Shown piece by piece: positions 13,099 through 13,838 of a DNA stretch of 13,838 nucleotides (positions are counted from its first letter, which is position 1; each line of letters begins with the position of its first letter). Below the pieces are notes generated by a model, which was not told the DNA's origin, did not search any database, and saw only the letters and a program-made list of their open reading frames with translations. This DNA is from Sedimentisphaerales bacterium (GTDB taxonomy: Bacteria > Planctomycetota > Phycisphaerae > Sedimentisphaerales > SG8-4): positions 1 to 13,838 of the forward strand of contig JAFGCA010000019.1 in assembly GCA_016932895.1 (NCBI GenBank), given 5' to 3'. A program made the position numbers and the translations under genes.

Positions 13099-13838
13099 AT
13101 GACGAAAAGGCAAGACAACCGACCCACCCAACATCGCCGCGATCCCGGCTCGCGCCCGGGCAAGAAGCCCCCGCTTCCCAGCTACCGCCGCGGTCCGCTG
13201 AGCTGGCTGGTCATTGCCATCATCGTCTTTGCCGTGATGATGATGCTCCAGCAGGGCCTGGTCGTCAACACCCTGCGCTGGGATCAGTTTATCAACTACC
13301 TCGAACAAGGGGAAATTGAGAGTATCGATATCGGCGACACGGAGGTCACCGGCAAGCTCAAGGAAGGCTCGGCGGCGGCCGAGGAGAAGGGCTCGCTGTC
13401 GTTCAAGGTGCATTATCGCCCGGAAAGCGGCGCCAAGGAGCGGCTCAACGAGATCCTCGCGTCCCTGCGGCAGCGGGCCGCCGAGGATTCGAAGTACGAG
13501 CTCAAGCAGGAGTACACCCAGCAGCGCCTCTGGCTGATCATGTTGTTGAACTGGGTCCTGCCGATCTTGCTGCTGGTGGGGTTCTTTTACTTTTTCTTCG
13601 CCCGGAACCTGCGGGGCGGGGCCGGCGGCATGCTCATGTCGTTCGGACGCAGCCGGCACCGGGTCCTCGGCAAAGACCGCGTGAAAGTCACGTTCAAGGA
13701 CGTCGCCGGGATCGAAGAAGCCAAAGAAGAGGTCGGCGAGATCATCGAGTTCCTCAAGAATCCCCGGAAGTTCCAGCGGCTCGGCGGGCGCATCCCGCGC
13801 GGGGTCCTGCTGATCGGCCCTCCCGGTTGCGGCAAGAC
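13099..13838 (+). CDS. ftsH: ATP-dependent zinc metalloprotease FtsH, N-terminal part (cut by window)
   Basis: FtsH is a membrane-anchored hexameric AAA+ protease for quality control of membrane and short-lived proteins; in some bacteria it also controls LPS synthesis. About 246 codons are present and the frame is open at the window end. A basic cytoplasmic N-tail (1-32) precedes TM1 (about 34-50), an exported domain (about 51-144) and TM2 (about 145-168). The AAA domain then opens with [20 protein letters not shown] (197-216). The Walker A motif GPPGCGKT (240-247) is cut by the end of the window. It has Cys where many FtsH have Thr (GPPGTGKT), a substitution I believe is found in planctomycete FtsH. 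The zinc-protease domain lies beyond the window. The ATG at 13099 has only a weak GAAAG upstream. It follows lptE by 78 bases on the same strand. Confidence 0.93.
   Translation, partial: MTKRQDNRPTQHRRDPGSRPGKKPPLPSYRRGPLSWLVIAIIVFAVMMMLQQGLVVNTLRWDQFINYLEQGEIESIDIGDTEVTGKLKEGSAAAEEKGSLSFKVHYRPESGAKERLNEILASLRQRAAEDSKYELKQEYTQQRLWLIMLLNWVLPILLLVGFFYFFFARNLRGGAGGMLMSFGRSRHRVLGKDRVKVTFKDVAGIEEAKEEVGEIIEFLKNPRKFQRLGGRIPRGVLLIGPPGCGK

Overview
The window is GC-rich and looks like chromosomal DNA of a Gram-negative-type bacterium, most likely a member of the Planctomycetota (Phycisphaerae-like). The case rests on four things: an ECF sigma factor translationally coupled to a membrane protein with a LolA-like exported domain, two PEP-CTERM surface proteins, exported lipoprotein-type glycan enzymes, and LptE-, BamD- and FtsH-type envelope genes. 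The taxonomic assignment is recollection of family style, not a database result.

Layout. 1-978 (+): signal peptide peptidase SppA, cut at its 5' end by the window edge. 1081-2622 (+): GH5-like glycoside hydrolase lipoprotein. 2720-4117 (-): MiaB tRNA methylthiotransferase. 4199-5035 (-): an uncharacterised protein with an N-terminal NA-STGP-GK-NALKHGL motif and a tail built over a composite DNA repeat. 5036-5826: about 790 bases with no credible gene, made largely of degenerate interspersed repeats and ending in a clear intrinsic terminator. 5827-6507 (-) and 6845-7423 (-): two PEP-CTERM proteins. 7741-9305 (+): ECF sigma factor and its coupled membrane partner, joined by an ATGA overlap. 9306-9441: a palindromic pair of GTCATTGCG-type repeats. 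9442-11151 (-): a lipoprotein with an ADP-ribosylglycohydrolase fold and altered metal-site residues. 11487-13020 (+): a BamD-like TPR protein and an LptE-like lipoprotein in one overlapping operon. 13099-end (+): the N-terminal part of FtsH, cut in its Walker A motif.

How they fit together. Most genes concern the cell envelope: SppA and FtsH are membrane proteases, BamD/LptE-like proteins serve outer-membrane assembly, and the PEP-CTERM proteins and two large lipoproteins are exported. The sigma/membrane-partner pair is the only evident regulatory module. Its neighbours are divergent PEP-CTERM genes, so envelope-responsive control of surface proteins is a reasonable but unproven hypothesis. 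MiaB is a housekeeping tRNA enzyme unrelated to this theme. I see no tRNA, rRNA, CRISPR array, transposase or phage gene. I cannot demonstrate a wholly new system. The most promising items are the sigma/LolA-type pair, the exported DraG-like protein, and the several DNA repeat families.
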